The translations under genes and the position numbers were made by a program. From assembly GCA_900767955.1 (NCBI GenBank), contig CAAGBC010000022.1, positions 124,001-188,000 on the forward strand: 64,000 nucleotides of DNA, read 5' to 3'. Under the pieces are notes generated by a model. It was not told where the DNA came from. It worked only from the letters and a program-made list of their open reading frames with translations, and searched no databases. Position 1 is the first letter of the stretch, and every line of letters begins with the position of its first letter. The DNA is from Spirochaetia bacterium. GTDB taxonomy: Bacteria > Spirochaetota > Spirochaetia > Treponematales > Treponemataceae. Shown here in pieces: positions 26,438-35,584 of the stretch.

Positions 26438-26466
26438 TTGCTTATGATACCTATATTTGATATAGT
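26438..26466 (+). promoter_or_regulatory. Promoter of the YchJ-like gene, leaderless type
   Basis: TTGCTT (26438-26443), 17 bases, TATAGT (26461-26466), then six bases (ATCACC) and the ATG at 26473. There is no Shine-Dalgarno sequence. Confidence 0.65.
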
Positions 26467-26472
26467 ATCACC

Positions 26473-26976
26473 ATGAGTGAAAAAATTGAATTTTGCCCTT
26501 GTGGCTCAGGAAAAAAATACAACGAATGTTGTGAACCAATCATCAAAGGAACAATTAAAGCTCCAACAGCAGAAAGCTTAATGAGAGCTCGTTACACATC
26601 TTATGTTGTTCATGAAATTGATTTTATTATTTCTTCTTGCGAAGAAGGCGAAGGTATTGCTGACATTGATAAACAAGCAACAGAAGACTGGAGCCGTCAA
26701 TCAACTTGGCACGGATTAAAAATCCTTAGTACAGAAAAAGGAACTGAATCTGATGACGAAGGTGTTGTTGAATTCACAGCAGATTACACATTAAAACAAA
26801 TGCGTGATGTTCACCACGAAATTGCTGGTTTCAAAAAAATCAACGGTGAATGGAAATATGTTGCTGGAAATATCATCACAACAACTGTAAAACGCGAAGG
26901 TCGCAAAGTAGGCCGTAACGAACCATGTCCTTGCGGAAGTGGTAAAAAATACAAACAATGTTGTGGTCGCAACTAA
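26473..26976 (+). CDS. YchJ-family protein with two SEC-C metal-binding motifs
   Basis: 167 residues. A SEC-C motif lies at each end: CPCGSGKKYNECC near 8-20 and CPCGSGKKYKQCC at the C-terminus. SEC-C binds one zinc and is named for the SecA tail. Between them lies the UPF0225/YchJ core (AESLMRARYTSYVVHEIDFI, WHGLKIL), an NTF2-like fold. Function is unproven; zinc-dependent protein or ribosome contact is a guess drawn from SEC-C use elsewhere. It stands between parB and rlmB with its own promoter. Confidence 0.85.
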   Translation: MSEKIEFCPCGSGKKYNECCEPIIKGTIKAPTAESLMRARYTSYVVHEIDFIISSCEEGEGIADIDKQATEDWSRQSTWHGLKILSTEKGTESDDEGVVEFTADYTLKQMRDVHHEIAGFKKINGEWKYVAGNIITTTVKREGRKVGRNEPCPCGSGKKYKQCCGRN

Positions 26977-27015
26977 TAAATTAAACCAATAAATCTAATT
27001 TCACTGGAACTACAA

Positions 27016-27801
27016 ATGTCACAAAGAATTATCACAGGATTTCATGCAATAGAAGAAAAGATTCTCAAAGCAAAAGATTCAAATTCTGCAAAAGGAATTT
27101 CTGTCTTTTATAGCAAACCAGGTCCTCGTGTAAAAAAAATTCTTTCTGTAGCTAGTGAAATTGGAATTTCTTGTTCACAATGTGATGCAAAAAAGTTAGA
27201 TGAATTAGTAAAATCTCTTCCTGCAACATCACAAGACCACAGAGGAATTGTACTAACAATTTCTGGTGAACAAGAAGCTTCAAACAATATTATAGATTTT
27301 GATGCATGGCTTTTAGAAGCAGCTTCAAAACCAGAATCAGAAAAAATCACAGTCGTAGTTCTTGATTCTGTAACAGACCCACATAATGTAGGAGCAATTT
27401 TACGCAGCTGTGACCAATTTGGTGCATCTTTAGTAATTTTACCAGAACGCAGAGGTGTAAAAGATATTTCAAATGAAGTAATTGCTCGTTCTAGTGCTGG
27501 TTCAAGTGCTTGGGTTCCTGTTGCAATTGTTCCAAATCTTGTTAGAGCTGTTCAGCAATTAAAAGACAAAGGCTTTTGGGTATACGGAGCCGATGCTGGC
27601 GGAACTCACACTTATGAACTAGAATTTGCAAATAAAACTGTATTAGTAATGGGTAGTGAAGGGACAGGAATTTCAAGACTTTTAGAAGAACAGTGTGACT
27701 CTATTGTTTCTATTCCAACTTGCGGAAAAATAGATAGCCTAAATGTAAGCGTTGCCGCAGGTGTTCTTCTTTACGAATTATATCGCCGAAATTTTAATTA
27801 A
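27016..27801 (+). CDS. rlmB: 23S rRNA 2'-O-methyltransferase, TrmH/RlmB family
   Basis: 261 residues. The N-terminal L30e-like substrate-binding domain (about 1-90, with RIITGFHAIEEKI and DHRGIVLTI) is followed by a SPOUT knot domain: VLDSVTDPHNVGAILRSCDQF, VLVMGSEGTGISRLL and IPTCGKIDSLNVSVAAGVLLYEL, motifs 1-3 with SAM binding in the knot. This organisation fits RlmB, which methylates the ribose of G2251 of 23S rRNA. Related TrmH-type enzymes with other rRNA or tRNA targets cannot be excluded. Its last eight bases overlap the convergent oxidoreductase gene. Confidence 0.88.
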   Translation: MSQRIITGFHAIEEKILKAKDSNSAKGISVFYSKPGPRVKKILSVASEIGISCSQCDAKKLDELVKSLPATSQDHRGIVLTISGEQEASNNIIDFDAWLLEAASKPESEKITVVVLDSVTDPHNVGAILRSCDQFGASLVILPERRGVKDISNEVIARSSAGSSAWVPVAIVPNLVRAVQQLKDKGFWVYGADAGGTHTYELEFANKTVLVMGSEGTGISRLLEEQCDSIVSIPTCGKIDSLNVSVAAGVLLYELYRRNFN

Positions 27802-29275
27802 ACCAAGTATTTGTATCTTTACACAAAAGCTGAACAGCAGTTCTTCCTGCACAAACAGCAATCGGAAGACCACCTGGCATCATTGAACGCTGACTTGCAA
27901 AATATAATCCATCAACAGATGCGCATTTTATTGGATAGTTAATTGATTTTCCCCCAGGTTCCCAAACGCTCATCCAACTTCCTTCGTAAGATTTACAATA
28001 TCTTTCATAAGTCAAAGGTGTTGCAACATCTGTAACTTCAACATTATCTTTAATTTCTGGAATTAATTCAGACAATCTTGCTATAAATTCGTTAGCTAAT
28101 TCTTGCTTTTTATCTTTATAACTTCCGTCTTCTTTTGCTTTTTTCCAATAATTATAACTGTCCCCAATTAACAAACAAGTTAAAGTAGTACAACCTTCTG
28201 GTGCATGATTTTTATACAATGCATAATTGTTAATTCTAAGTGAATCAAATTCCAAACCAGCAACACAAAGTGGATTTTTTAAAGGCAACACCATAGAACG
28301 AGAATATTCTTTTAAATCTGCTTTTACACCTAAACACACAAACATATTTTGTTCAGAAACAACATGTTTTCGCATTGTTTTTGCCCATTTATCTTCCAAC
28401 GGAGGATTGAATAGCGTGTCTATAGCTCTTCGTGTATCCTGAGTAACAATAACTGCATCACAAGGCATAAAACCTTTATCAGTTTTTACACCAACAACTT
28501 TTTTGTTTTCTATTACAACTTCTTCAACAAAAGTTTTATACTGAATTGTTCCTCCACAAGCTTCAAAAGTATCTGCCATATTTTGGGACATACGCAATGA
28601 ACCGCCTTCTGGATATCCACAATCCCCAGAAGAAAATGAAGCCAATGTATAAATAAATGAAAGAGCATTATATCGTGTACCAATTACAGTCATTAACAAA
28701 CGACGAATATCTGCATTTTTGAATTTAAATACATAATCAACATAAGATTGTTTTGTTAAAGCACCCAATCTTAAAACTGCTGGTGCCATTTTTAATAATT
28801 CTGACAATGAAGGATGATAATGTTTTTTAGCTTTTACACCTAAAACATCATTCACTGGCATATGAACGCCTTCAAACAATTTTACATCTCTTCTAAGGCG
28901 TTTAATTGCTTTTTTATCTTCTGGAGCATATTCCAAAAGATGATTTGCTAATTTATCAATGTTTTTATATAAATGAAGTTTTTTATTTCCTGTGATTAAA
29001 GTATAAAAAGGATCTTTATTAAAAATTGGATTATTTTCTTGCAAGGCACCAGTTTCTTTCCAGATTTGATTTAAAGTAAGTTTTTCTGAAGAACCTGTAA
29101 GCCAGTGCATTCCTCCTTCAAACAAATATCCTTTTCTTTTCCAACTTGTTGAAAGCCCACCAGGAATTATATGACTTTCCAAAATTGTTGTTTTGAATCC
29201 AGCTTTAGCTGCATAAACACCTGCAGACAAACCTGCAATTCCCGCACCAATTATGATTACATTTTTTTCTGTCAT
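27794..29275 (-). CDS. CrtI-like FAD-dependent oxidoreductase (phytoene desaturase/retinol saturase family)
   Basis: About 493 residues from the ATG at 29275, chosen for AGGGGTG five bases upstream. The N-terminal dinucleotide-binding fold is VIIIGAGIAGLSAGVYAAKAG, with the Glu-containing second strand TILESHIIPGG. The C-terminus closes the FAD site (GLYFASQRSMMPGGLPIAVCAGR). The family includes carotenoid desaturases and isomerases, retinol saturase and related bacterial enzymes. No other carotenoid gene is in the window, so a carotenoid substrate is not supported. The gene stands alone and is convergent with rlmB. Confidence 0.82.
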   Translation of the reverse strand: MTEKNVIIIGAGIAGLSAGVYAAKAGFKTTILESHIIPGGLSTSWKRKGYLFEGGMHWLTGSSEKLTLNQIWKETGALQENNPIFNKDPFYTLITGNKKLHLYKNIDKLANHLLEYAPEDKKAIKRLRRDVKLFEGVHMPVNDVLGVKAKKHYHPSLSELLKMAPAVLRLGALTKQSYVDYVFKFKNADIRRLLMTVIGTRYNALSFIYTLASFSSGDCGYPEGGSLRMSQNMADTFEACGGTIQYKTFVEEVVIENKKVVGVKTDKGFMPCDAVIVTQDTRRAIDTLFNPPLEDKWAKTMRKHVVSEQNMFVCLGVKADLKEYSRSMVLPLKNPLCVAGLEFDSLRINNYALYKNHAPEGCTTLTCLLIGDSYNYWKKAKEDGSYKDKKQELANEFIARLSELIPEIKDNVEVTDVATPLTYERYCKSYEGSWMSVWEPGGKSINYPIKCASVDGLYFASQRSMMPGGLPIAVCAGRTAVQLLCKDTNTWFN

Positions 29276-29350
29276 AATAACACCCCTAATGGTCAATGTG
29301 GAAATTTCATTTCCTATTTTAATGTCTATTTACTTTCACAACACAACGAA

Positions 29351-30913
29351 CTACTGATTAGTAGCAATCATATAAATAGAAAGAACTGTTGAAATAGCTG
29401 TTAATATTGCTGTAACGCCACCTGCAACTTGATTCCATTTATAAAAAGCATTATTTGATTTTACAGTAATAGTTGCTTCAGGAGGAATTAAATCATCCTT
29501 TTTTAATGGATTACCATCTTTGTCTGTAATTTCTACTGATTTAAATGCGTTTTTAAAAGTATCAATTCCGCCTGCAAGACCTACATAATAGTTCCAATCT
29601 CTATCGGGAATGTATGGAAATCTTCCTGGGGTGGCAACTGCGCCTGCTACTGAAACAAAGAATTGTCTAAAAGGAACAATCAAAACATCGTTTGGACAAA
29701 CAACTTCTGAATCATAATAATTTACATCAAACAATATTTTTTCAAGATTAATTGGAATATTTCTAGTTTTTGCAAGTTTTGATTCTGACTCAGGATCTGT
29801 TCTTATGATATAAGCATTTACTAAATCTGAAGTAGCTGTAAACAAATGTTTATATCTTTGAATTAAATCAGAATATTTTTCACCGTTTGTAATATAAACA
29901 GTTCTACGAACAACGCCTTCAAGATCTTCAGAAATTACATCTGTTGCAATTGCACCTTCAATAAACATTGCAGCACGCAAATCTTCATAAGAATTAATTT
30001 TTACATAATCATAAGCATCAATTGAAATGTCAGATTTAATTGCATCATCTTTGAAGTAATACATTTTTCCAGCTTCTGGTTCATTAGTTATACGAAGCAA
30101 ATCAATTCTGCTAGTGTCAGCATAAGGAGTTAATCCGTCCCCATATTTTTCTACAAGGGCGTTTAAGTTTTCACCATCAAGAAGTTCATAAACACCTGGG
30201 CGTTTTACAGCTCCATCAATGCGAACTTTTCTTTTTGCTTCGCTAACAATAATATTGTCACCAGGTCTTAAATATGGATTATTTGAAAAATCACCATTTC
30301 GTTCCGCAAGAAACAAGTCATAAACTTTTTTTGTTCCATCTGCAGAAATTACTTGTATATCTCTTGAAGATGAATAATCTGTAAACAAAGGAACTACAAC
30401 AGTAGAAAGTCGAGACAATGCCCATGCAGGTGCTTCTGTTGAAGAAGAAACATCTCCAGAAACTTTTACATTAAACATAGCAGGACTCAATAATACAAAC
30501 TGAACTCCACCCATTGGATAGTTTTTAGAAACAATTGCTTCTACTTGTGATTTTAATTGCAAAAATGAAAGACCTTTTGCATTAACAATTCCAAGATTTG
30601 CAACTCTAATTTTATAGGAACTATCAACTGTCATTGTATAAGACACAGGTGTTGTTCCCATTGCAAAAGCAAGAGTATAAACATCTCCCGCAGTTACAAG
30701 ATAATCAGGTGAAGACATTGCCATTTGTGCATTAGGAATAAATGTCTCTTTTACAATAACTTCTTCTGATTCTATATTTTTATTTGCAGAAGATAAATTA
30801 ACTTTTGAAAATACAGATTTATCCTTTATTGCATTAATTTGGGCAAACATTCCAGATATACAAGAAATTAATATTACAAAAACAAAAATTCTTTTCTTAA
30901 TTGCGTTTTCCAT
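29351..30913 (-). CDS. Polysaccharide export outer-membrane protein (Wza-like, SLBB repeats)
   Basis: 520 residues with a signal peptide ending near GMFAQ. A Poly_export domain follows (about 70-150, YLVTAGDVYTLAF and YPMGGVQFVLL). Several SLBB domains come next (KVRIDGAVKRPGVYELLDGENL, MFIEGAIA, VSVAGAVATPGRFPYIPDRDWNYYVGLAGG). A hydrophobic helix at the C-terminus (about 495-518) would be the membrane-spanning segment. Wza-type proteins form the channel that exports exopolysaccharide or O-antigen-like polymers. GGAGATATAA before the ATG is a good ribosome site. It follows the Wzz-like gene by 13 bases, forming an export pair. Confidence 0.87.
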   Translation of the reverse strand: MENAIKKRIFVFVILISCISGMFAQINAIKDKSVFSKVNLSSANKNIESEEVIVKETFIPNAQMAMSSPDYLVTAGDVYTLAFAMGTTPVSYTMTVDSSYKIRVANLGIVNAKGLSFLQLKSQVEAIVSKNYPMGGVQFVLLSPAMFNVKVSGDVSSSTEAPAWALSRLSTVVVPLFTDYSSSRDIQVISADGTKKVYDLFLAERNGDFSNNPYLRPGDNIIVSEAKRKVRIDGAVKRPGVYELLDGENLNALVEKYGDGLTPYADTSRIDLLRITNEPEAGKMYYFKDDAIKSDISIDAYDYVKINSYEDLRAAMFIEGAIATDVISEDLEGVVRRTVYITNGEKYSDLIQRYKHLFTATSDLVNAYIIRTDPESESKLAKTRNIPINLEKILFDVNYYDSEVVCPNDVLIVPFRQFFVSVAGAVATPGRFPYIPDRDWNYYVGLAGGIDTFKNAFKSVEITDKDGNPLKKDDLIPPEATITVKSNNAFYKWNQVAGGVTAILTAISTVLSIYMIATNQ

Positions 30914-30926
30914 TTATATCTCCACC

Positions 30927-31982
30927 CTATTTATTTCTATTTTTTCGATTTGGCAATAATTTAGACATTGCATCTGGGTCATTTTTAATATTAGTAATAG
31001 CGTTTAATAAGAAAGCCAAGAACACAGAAATAAATCCACCTGCAAAAGTGATAATAATACACAACATTCCTCTGCTTGGTGCAGATTTTTTCTCTGGAAT
31101 TTCTGGGCGTTCCAAAACTTGGAATACAGGACTTTCACTTTGCATTTCAACTTTTAATAATTCATATTGAACTTTTAATTGTTTATAAACTTCTTCCTGA
31201 GCTTTTAATTCTAATTCGATTTTTGTAGTCGCTACAGAAATTGAAGGAATATTCCAAGATGCACCACCATTTGCAACAGAATTAGCAATTTTGTTTGTTT
31301 CTTTTTGCAAACGCTGAATTTCTTGATAACTTGAATCAATATTTTTTTCTAAATTTTCTTTTGCGATTTTATTTTTATCGATTCCCAATTCGTCAAATCT
31401 TTCTTGCAACCAATCTACTGCAAAATTCACAACACACTGAGCAAACACAGGATCAATATCTGTATATGAAAGAGCAAAAACTCCACTGTCTTCATCAATT
31501 GAAGCGCTCATATTTTCTTTTATAAAATCACGAGCATCTGATCTAGGATACTTTGATTTTTCAAATTTTTTATTATCTAAAACTTTAAATTCATCGATTA
31601 CAGCATCTAAAAATGGATTGGATTTTGTCAAATAAATTGCCAATGAACTATAAGTTGAACCACCAGCGCTAATTCCTGCAAGACCTGCAAGTCCTGACAA
31701 ACCAGAAGATGAAAGCATAGAACTTAATCCACCACCAGAAGAAGATGAATCATTAATTAACATATTAGCTGTTGAAGTATATTCGTTAGGCAAATAAGAT
31801 TTTTCAGGAGGAAGTTTTAAAGATATTACAGAAAAAACAACTGCAAATATCATAGCAGCAAGAACTGTAATTATAATCAACTTCTTATACTTTAGAAGAA
31901 CCGCAAACAAATCAATCAATGAAATTTCTTCATCTTTATTTTCAACTACAACATTATTTTCGATGTTCTGATTTTCTTCCAT
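30927..31982 (-). CDS. Chain-length determinant (Wzz-like polysaccharide copolymerase)
   Basis: 351 residues. Two transmembrane helices, near 33-53 and near 305-330, enclose a large periplasmic domain, the Wzz/PCP arrangement. The first part has EEISLIDLFAVLLKYKK before helix 1, and the proline-rich PCP motif is RPEIPEKKSAPSRG before helix 2. A Ser/Gly-rich stretch (about 75-110, SSSSGGGLSSML and GLAGLAGISAGGS) and a coiled coil (about 205-285) lie in the periplasm. No Walker motifs follow helix 2, so there is no fused tyrosine kinase. It sets polymer length together with the Wza-like channel encoded next. A promoter TTGAAT-17-TAATAT lies upstream. Confidence 0.88.
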   Translation of the reverse strand: MEENQNIENNVVVENKDEEISLIDLFAVLLKYKKLIIITVLAAMIFAVVFSVISLKLPPEKSYLPNEYTSTANMLINDSSSSGGGLSSMLSSSGLSGLAGLAGISAGGSTYSSLAIYLTKSNPFLDAVIDEFKVLDNKKFEKSKYPRSDARDFIKENMSASIDEDSGVFALSYTDIDPVFAQCVVNFAVDWLQERFDELGIDKNKIAKENLEKNIDSSYQEIQRLQKETNKIANSVANGGASWNIPSISVATTKIELELKAQEEVYKQLKVQYELLKVEMQSESPVFQVLERPEIPEKKSAPSRGMLCIIITFAGGFISVFLAFLLNAITNIKNDPDAMSKLLPNRKNRNK

Positions 31983-32021
31983 AAACGATATGTCCCTTAA
32001 ACTTTATGTAAATGTTTAAAA

Positions 32022-32050
32022 ATATTACACAATATCTATTGTTAATTCAA
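32022..32050 (-). promoter_or_regulatory. Promoter of the wzz-wza unit
   Basis: On the minus strand: TTGAAT (32050-32045), 17 bases, TATA-like TAATAT (32027-32022), 40 bases before the ATG at 31982. It is divergent from the WecA-like promoter. Confidence 0.5.
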
Positions 32051-32103
32051 GCAAAGAAAAGCACTACATCTATAGAAAAAACAACACAAATAAAGAAATT
32101 TAT

Positions 32104-32151
32104 GGGGGGGGGTAAAACAACATTGACAGATTAGCGTTTTTCTAATTTAAT
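32104..32151 (+). promoter_or_regulatory. Poly-G tract and leaderless promoter of the WecA-like gene
   Basis: Nine consecutive G (32104-32112) stand ten bases before TTGACA (32123-32128). After 17 bases comes TTTAAT (32146-32151), then six bases and the ATG at 32158. No other G or C run of this length was noticed in the window. Such tracts change length by slippage and vary promoter activity in Treponema pallidum. Confidence 0.6.
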
Positions 32152-32157
32152 GTAATT

Positions 32158-33237
32158 ATGTTAGTTAGAGTGTTTACCTTTTCAATTATTTCAACATTAA
32201 TCAGTTTAATACTAATTCCTTTAATTATAAAATTTTGTAAATTTTATAGTTTGTATGACACTGTTAATGCTAGAAAAATCCACTCTGGAAATATTCCTCG
32301 CCTTGGAGGAATCGCAATTGCTTTATCTTTCTTTATCACAATTATAGCTTTATTTCTTTTTGACAACACTCTATCCCTTAAAAATTCCTTACCTTTAATA
32401 ATCTCTGGAATATTAATTTTTTCATTTGGAATTCTTGACGACATTATTGAATTAAGAGCAATTTTTAAATTAATTGTTCAACTTGCTGCTTCTACAATCG
32501 TTACTGCAAACGGATTTTACTTCCACCAGATTTTTGGATTAATTCTTCCAAAATATGTAGGAATGGCTTTTACATTTTGTTGGATTATCGGAATTATCAA
32601 CGCTTACAATTTAATTGATGGCCTAGACGGTCTTTGTGGAATTCTTGCGTTTTCAACATTAATCACTTTGGGAACAATTTTATTCGGTTCATACACAGAA
32701 GGTTCTGCAGTATGTTTTGTATTAGCTGCTTCAGTTTTAGGCTTTTTAATCTTCAACTGGCCTGCACCTAACGCAAAAATCTTTATGGGCGACGGCGGAA
32801 GTCAGTTCCTAGGATTTATGATTGCAACAATTCCTTTGTATTCATCAAAAAGTGACTTTGAATTCAATAAATTCCTTATAATGCTAGTTATTGTTTCATT
32901 CCCAATGATTGATACAATTGCTGCAATTTGGAGAAGAATTCGTGATCGCCGTCCTATTATGAGCCCAGACAGATTGCACTTACATCACAAATTATTAAAT
33001 CTTGGACTTACAAAAACACACGCTTTATACATGGTTATCAGTATTCAGTCTTTATTATGCTGTACAGTAATTCTTTCTACATATCTTGAAAAAAAGATTG
33101 CAACTATTTCACTTGTAATTTCTTACCTCTTTATGATTGCTTTTTTCAGTTTCATTCACTTTACTAACCGTGCTGTTTTACGAAAAATAAGAATAGAAAA
33201 CGAACACAGAAACAGCGGAACAATTCCAGAACTTTAA
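32158..33237 (+). CDS. Undecaprenyl-phosphate glycosyl-1-phosphate transferase (WecA/TagO-like)
   Basis: 359 residues with about ten transmembrane helices; MraY/WecA superfamily. It starts polysaccharide synthesis by moving a sugar-1-phosphate, usually GlcNAc-1-P, from UDP-sugar to undecaprenyl phosphate in the inner membrane. Motifs: RKIHSGNIPRLGGIAI near 40-55, FGILDDIIELRAIFKL (the DDxxD-like acid pair), NAYNLIDGLDGLCG, KIFMGDGGSQFLGF and the HLHHKLLNLGL His motif (HHxH type) near 275. It is divergent from the Wzz and Wza genes, with which it forms a polysaccharide locus. There is no Shine-Dalgarno site. The precise sugar is not predictable. Confidence 0.88.
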   Translation: MLVRVFTFSIISTLISLILIPLIIKFCKFYSLYDTVNARKIHSGNIPRLGGIAIALSFFITIIALFLFDNTLSLKNSLPLIISGILIFSFGILDDIIELRAIFKLIVQLAASTIVTANGFYFHQIFGLILPKYVGMAFTFCWIIGIINAYNLIDGLDGLCGILAFSTLITLGTILFGSYTEGSAVCFVLAASVLGFLIFNWPAPNAKIFMGDGGSQFLGFMIATIPLYSSKSDFEFNKFLIMLVIVSFPMIDTIAAIWRRIRDRRPIMSPDRLHLHHKLLNLGLTKTHALYMVISIQSLLCCTVILSTYLEKKIATISLVISYLFMIAFFSFIHFTNRAVLRKIRIENEHRNSGTIPEL

Positions 33238-33257
33238 TTCATATTCATATTACTTAT

Positions 33258-33364
33258 ACGTCCGGTCAAGGCACGCTTTGCTCAAGGCCTTGACTCGGCC
33301 GTTTTTAGGGTTTGTATTAAACCCTAAATCAAAATCGGAAATTAGCGTTTCCGATTTTTTTTAT
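33258..33364 (+). terminator. Three consecutive hairpins ending in an intrinsic terminator
   Basis: First, a GC-rich hairpin containing GTCAAGGC/GCCTTGAC, followed by five T (ending 33306). Second, TAGGGTTT (33306-33313) / AAACCCTA (33319-33326). Third, AAATCGGAAA (33332-33341) / TTTCCGATTT (33348-33357) with a T run to 33364, the clearest terminator. Together they separate the WecA-like gene from aspS. Confidence 0.75.
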
Positions 33365-33472
33365 TTTCTATCCTATATGTAAAAACTGTACATTAAATTA
33401 TTATTTCGCTATTATATATTGATTAAAAATTTGACCAAATACATTTCTATATCAGATAAAATTGGAGATATT

Positions 33473-35296
33473 ATGGAATCAACAAAAAGAACTGTAACTT
33501 GCGGTGACTTACGCAAATCAGATGTTGGTAAAACTGTAATCCTTAATGGTTGGGTTAGCCGAACTCGTGACCTTGGTGGATTAATTTTTATTCGTTTACG
33601 CGACCGTTACGGTATTACACAAGTTATGGTTGGTGACAATGCTAGCGACGAAGTAAAAAAAATTGCTGCTGGATTAAAAAGTGAATATTGTATTGCTGTA
33701 GAAGGCGTTGTAAATGCTCGCAGTGAAAAAGATATAAATTCAGATATGCCAACTGGTGAAATCGAAGTTGAAGCAAAAGATATTAAGATTTTTACAGTTT
33801 CACAAGAATTACCATTCAGCATTGAAGAAGTTCGCCAAAAAGATGGAACTTTAGTAATTCCAAATGAAGATTTACGCTTAAAATATCGTTATCTTGATTT
33901 GCGCCGTGACCCAATGCAACAAAACATCATTTTGCGTTCTCAAGTTACTTTTGCAACTCGTGAATATCTTACAGAAAAAGGATTCTTGGAAATTGAAACT
34001 CCAACATTCATAAAATCAACTCCAGAAGGAGCTCGTGACTACTTAGTTCCTAGCCGCGTTCATCCTGGAAAATTCTATTCACTTCCACAGTCACCTCAGC
34101 TTTACAAACAGCTTTTAATGGTTTCTGGATTTGATAAATATTTCCAAATTGCACGCTGTTATCGTGATGAAGATGCTCGTGGAGACCGCCAACCTGAATT
34201 TACTCAGATTGATATGGAAATGAGCTTTACAAACCGTGAAGAAGTTCTTTCAACAACAGAAGGAATGATGCAACACATCTTCAAAAAAACATTAAACTAC
34301 GATTTGCCAGCTCAATTCGACAGAATTTCTTGGGAAGATGCTTTTGATTTCTACGGAAGCGATAAACCTGATTTGCGTTTTGACTTAAAAATGCAAGATG
34401 CAACTTTCATGGCTGACTTAGCAGATTTCAACGCATTCAAAGCAGGTGCTGCAAACGCAGGTCGTGATGTACAACGCCATAAACGCAGCGGATTAAAAGC
34501 TCTTGTTGTAAAAAATGTTGCAGACAAATATAGCCGCAAAAATGTAGAAGCATTGGAAGCAGTTGCAAAAACATACAAAGCAAAAGGTCTTGCATGGATG
34601 AAAGTAAATGCTGAAGGTGTTTTTGAAGGCGGAATTAGCAAATTCTACGCAGGAAAAGAAGCAGAAATCTGTGAAAAGCTTGGCGCAGAAAAGAACGACC
34701 TTTTACTTTTTGTAAGCGACGAAAACTGGCAACTTGCTTGTACAGCCCTTGGTGCAGTTCGTAAACAACTAGGAAAAGACTTAAATCTTTACAATCCAAA
34801 AGACGAATTCCACTTTGCTTGGATTATTGACTTCCCATATTTTGCATGGAATAAAGATGAAAATCACTGGGAAACAGAACACCATATGTTCACACTTCCA
34901 CAGGAAAAATACTGGGATACTTTGGAAAGTGACCCAGGTGCTGTAAAAGGTGATTTATACGACTTAGTATTAAACGGATACGAACTTGCTTCTGGTTCTA
35001 TGCGTATTAACGACCCAGAATTACAACAGCGTATTTTCAAAATCGTTGGATTCAGCCAAGAACGAGCAGAAAAAGCATTCGGATTCCTTGTGCAAGCATT
35101 CAAATTCGGAGCTCCACCACACGGAGGAATTGCTCCAGGGCTTGACCGCTTAATCATGCTCATGCGCCACGAAGAATCAATCCACGAAGTAATCGCATTC
35201 CCTAAAAACAATATGGCTGCCAGCCCAATGGACGATTGTCCTTCAGAAGTTGATATTCAACAATTAAATGATCTACACATTGTAATTAATCAGTAA
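33473..35296 (+). CDS. aspS: Aspartyl-tRNA synthetase
   Basis: 607 residues from the ATG at 33473, chosen because GGAG lies five bases upstream; the frame continues upstream but without a better start. Class IIb synthetase: an N-terminal OB-fold anticodon domain (VILNGWVSRTRDLGGLIFIRLRDR), then motif 1 (FLEIETPTFIKSTPEGARDY), motif 2 (FQIARCYRDEDARGDRQPEFTQID) and motif 3 (GIAPGLDRLIML). The GAD insertion of bacterial AspRS lies between motifs 2 and 3. Whether it charges only tRNA-Asp or also tRNA-Asn cannot be read here; no gatCAB is in the window. A promoter (TGTACA-17-TATTAT) about 55 bases upstream gives an ordinary leader. Confidence 0.97.
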   Translation: MESTKRTVTCGDLRKSDVGKTVILNGWVSRTRDLGGLIFIRLRDRYGITQVMVGDNASDEVKKIAAGLKSEYCIAVEGVVNARSEKDINSDMPTGEIEVEAKDIKIFTVSQELPFSIEEVRQKDGTLVIPNEDLRLKYRYLDLRRDPMQQNIILRSQVTFATREYLTEKGFLEIETPTFIKSTPEGARDYLVPSRVHPGKFYSLPQSPQLYKQLLMVSGFDKYFQIARCYRDEDARGDRQPEFTQIDMEMSFTNREEVLSTTEGMMQHIFKKTLNYDLPAQFDRISWEDAFDFYGSDKPDLRFDLKMQDATFMADLADFNAFKAGAANAGRDVQRHKRSGLKALVVKNVADKYSRKNVEALEAVAKTYKAKGLAWMKVNAEGVFEGGISKFYAGKEAEICEKLGAEKNDLLLFVSDENWQLACTALGAVRKQLGKDLNLYNPKDEFHFAWIIDFPYFAWNKDENHWETEHHMFTLPQEKYWDTLESDPGAVKGDLYDLVLNGYELASGSMRINDPELQQRIFKIVGFSQERAEKAFGFLVQAFKFGAPPHGGIAPGLDRLIMLMRHEESIHEVIAFPKNNMAASPMDDCPSEVDIQQLNDLHIVINQ

Positions 35297-35330
35297 AATA
35301 TAATTGGGCTAAAAAAAAGCCCAATAAATG

Positions 35331-35447
35331 GGGCTGTCTAATAGGTATTAATCATAGTGTCATTCCGAACTCGATTCGGAATCTTATCACTAAATATAGT
35401 GTAGATGCTGAAACTAGTTCAGCATGACAAAACTTATTAGACAGCCC
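35331..35447. repeat. Palindromic interspersed repeat, copy B (most complete)
   Basis: 117 bases with perfect 13-base inverted ends GGGCTGTCTAATA (35331-35343) / TATTAGACAGCCC (35435-35447). Inside are two further palindromes: ATTCCGAA/TTCGGAAT and ATGCTGAA/TTCAGCAT, each with a 5-base loop. It lies between aspS and ptsI, just after a separate ATTGGGCT/AGCCCAAT hairpin (35303-35325). Confidence 0.8.
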
Positions 35448-35545
35448 TTTATCGATTTATAACTCACGAAATAAAACGCGAAAGACATTCGTCTTGAACA
35501 AATCTGCGTGTCCCCTCCCCATAAAATTCACTTTCTTCACTTTAA

Positions 35546-35575
35546 TTGACACCAAGTAAATCCATTTGTTATAAT
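35546..35575 (+). promoter_or_regulatory. Promoter of ptsI, near-leaderless
   Basis: Consensus TTGACA (35546-35551), 18 bases, consensus TATAAT (35570-35575), then nine bases to the ATG at 35585. The expected transcript start leaves a leader of about three bases. Confidence 0.7.
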
Positions 35576-35584
35576 CACATTTAT

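Noticed and set aside
31653..31760. Ser/Gly-rich stretch of the Wzz-like protein as a frameshift artefact
   Set aside because: The frame is continuous and such flexible stretches occur in the periplasmic part of Wzz homologues.
35303..35325. Intrinsic terminator after aspS
   Set aside because: ATTGGGCT/AGCCCAAT hairpin is real but no T run follows on the plus strand; its A-rich part is the loop.
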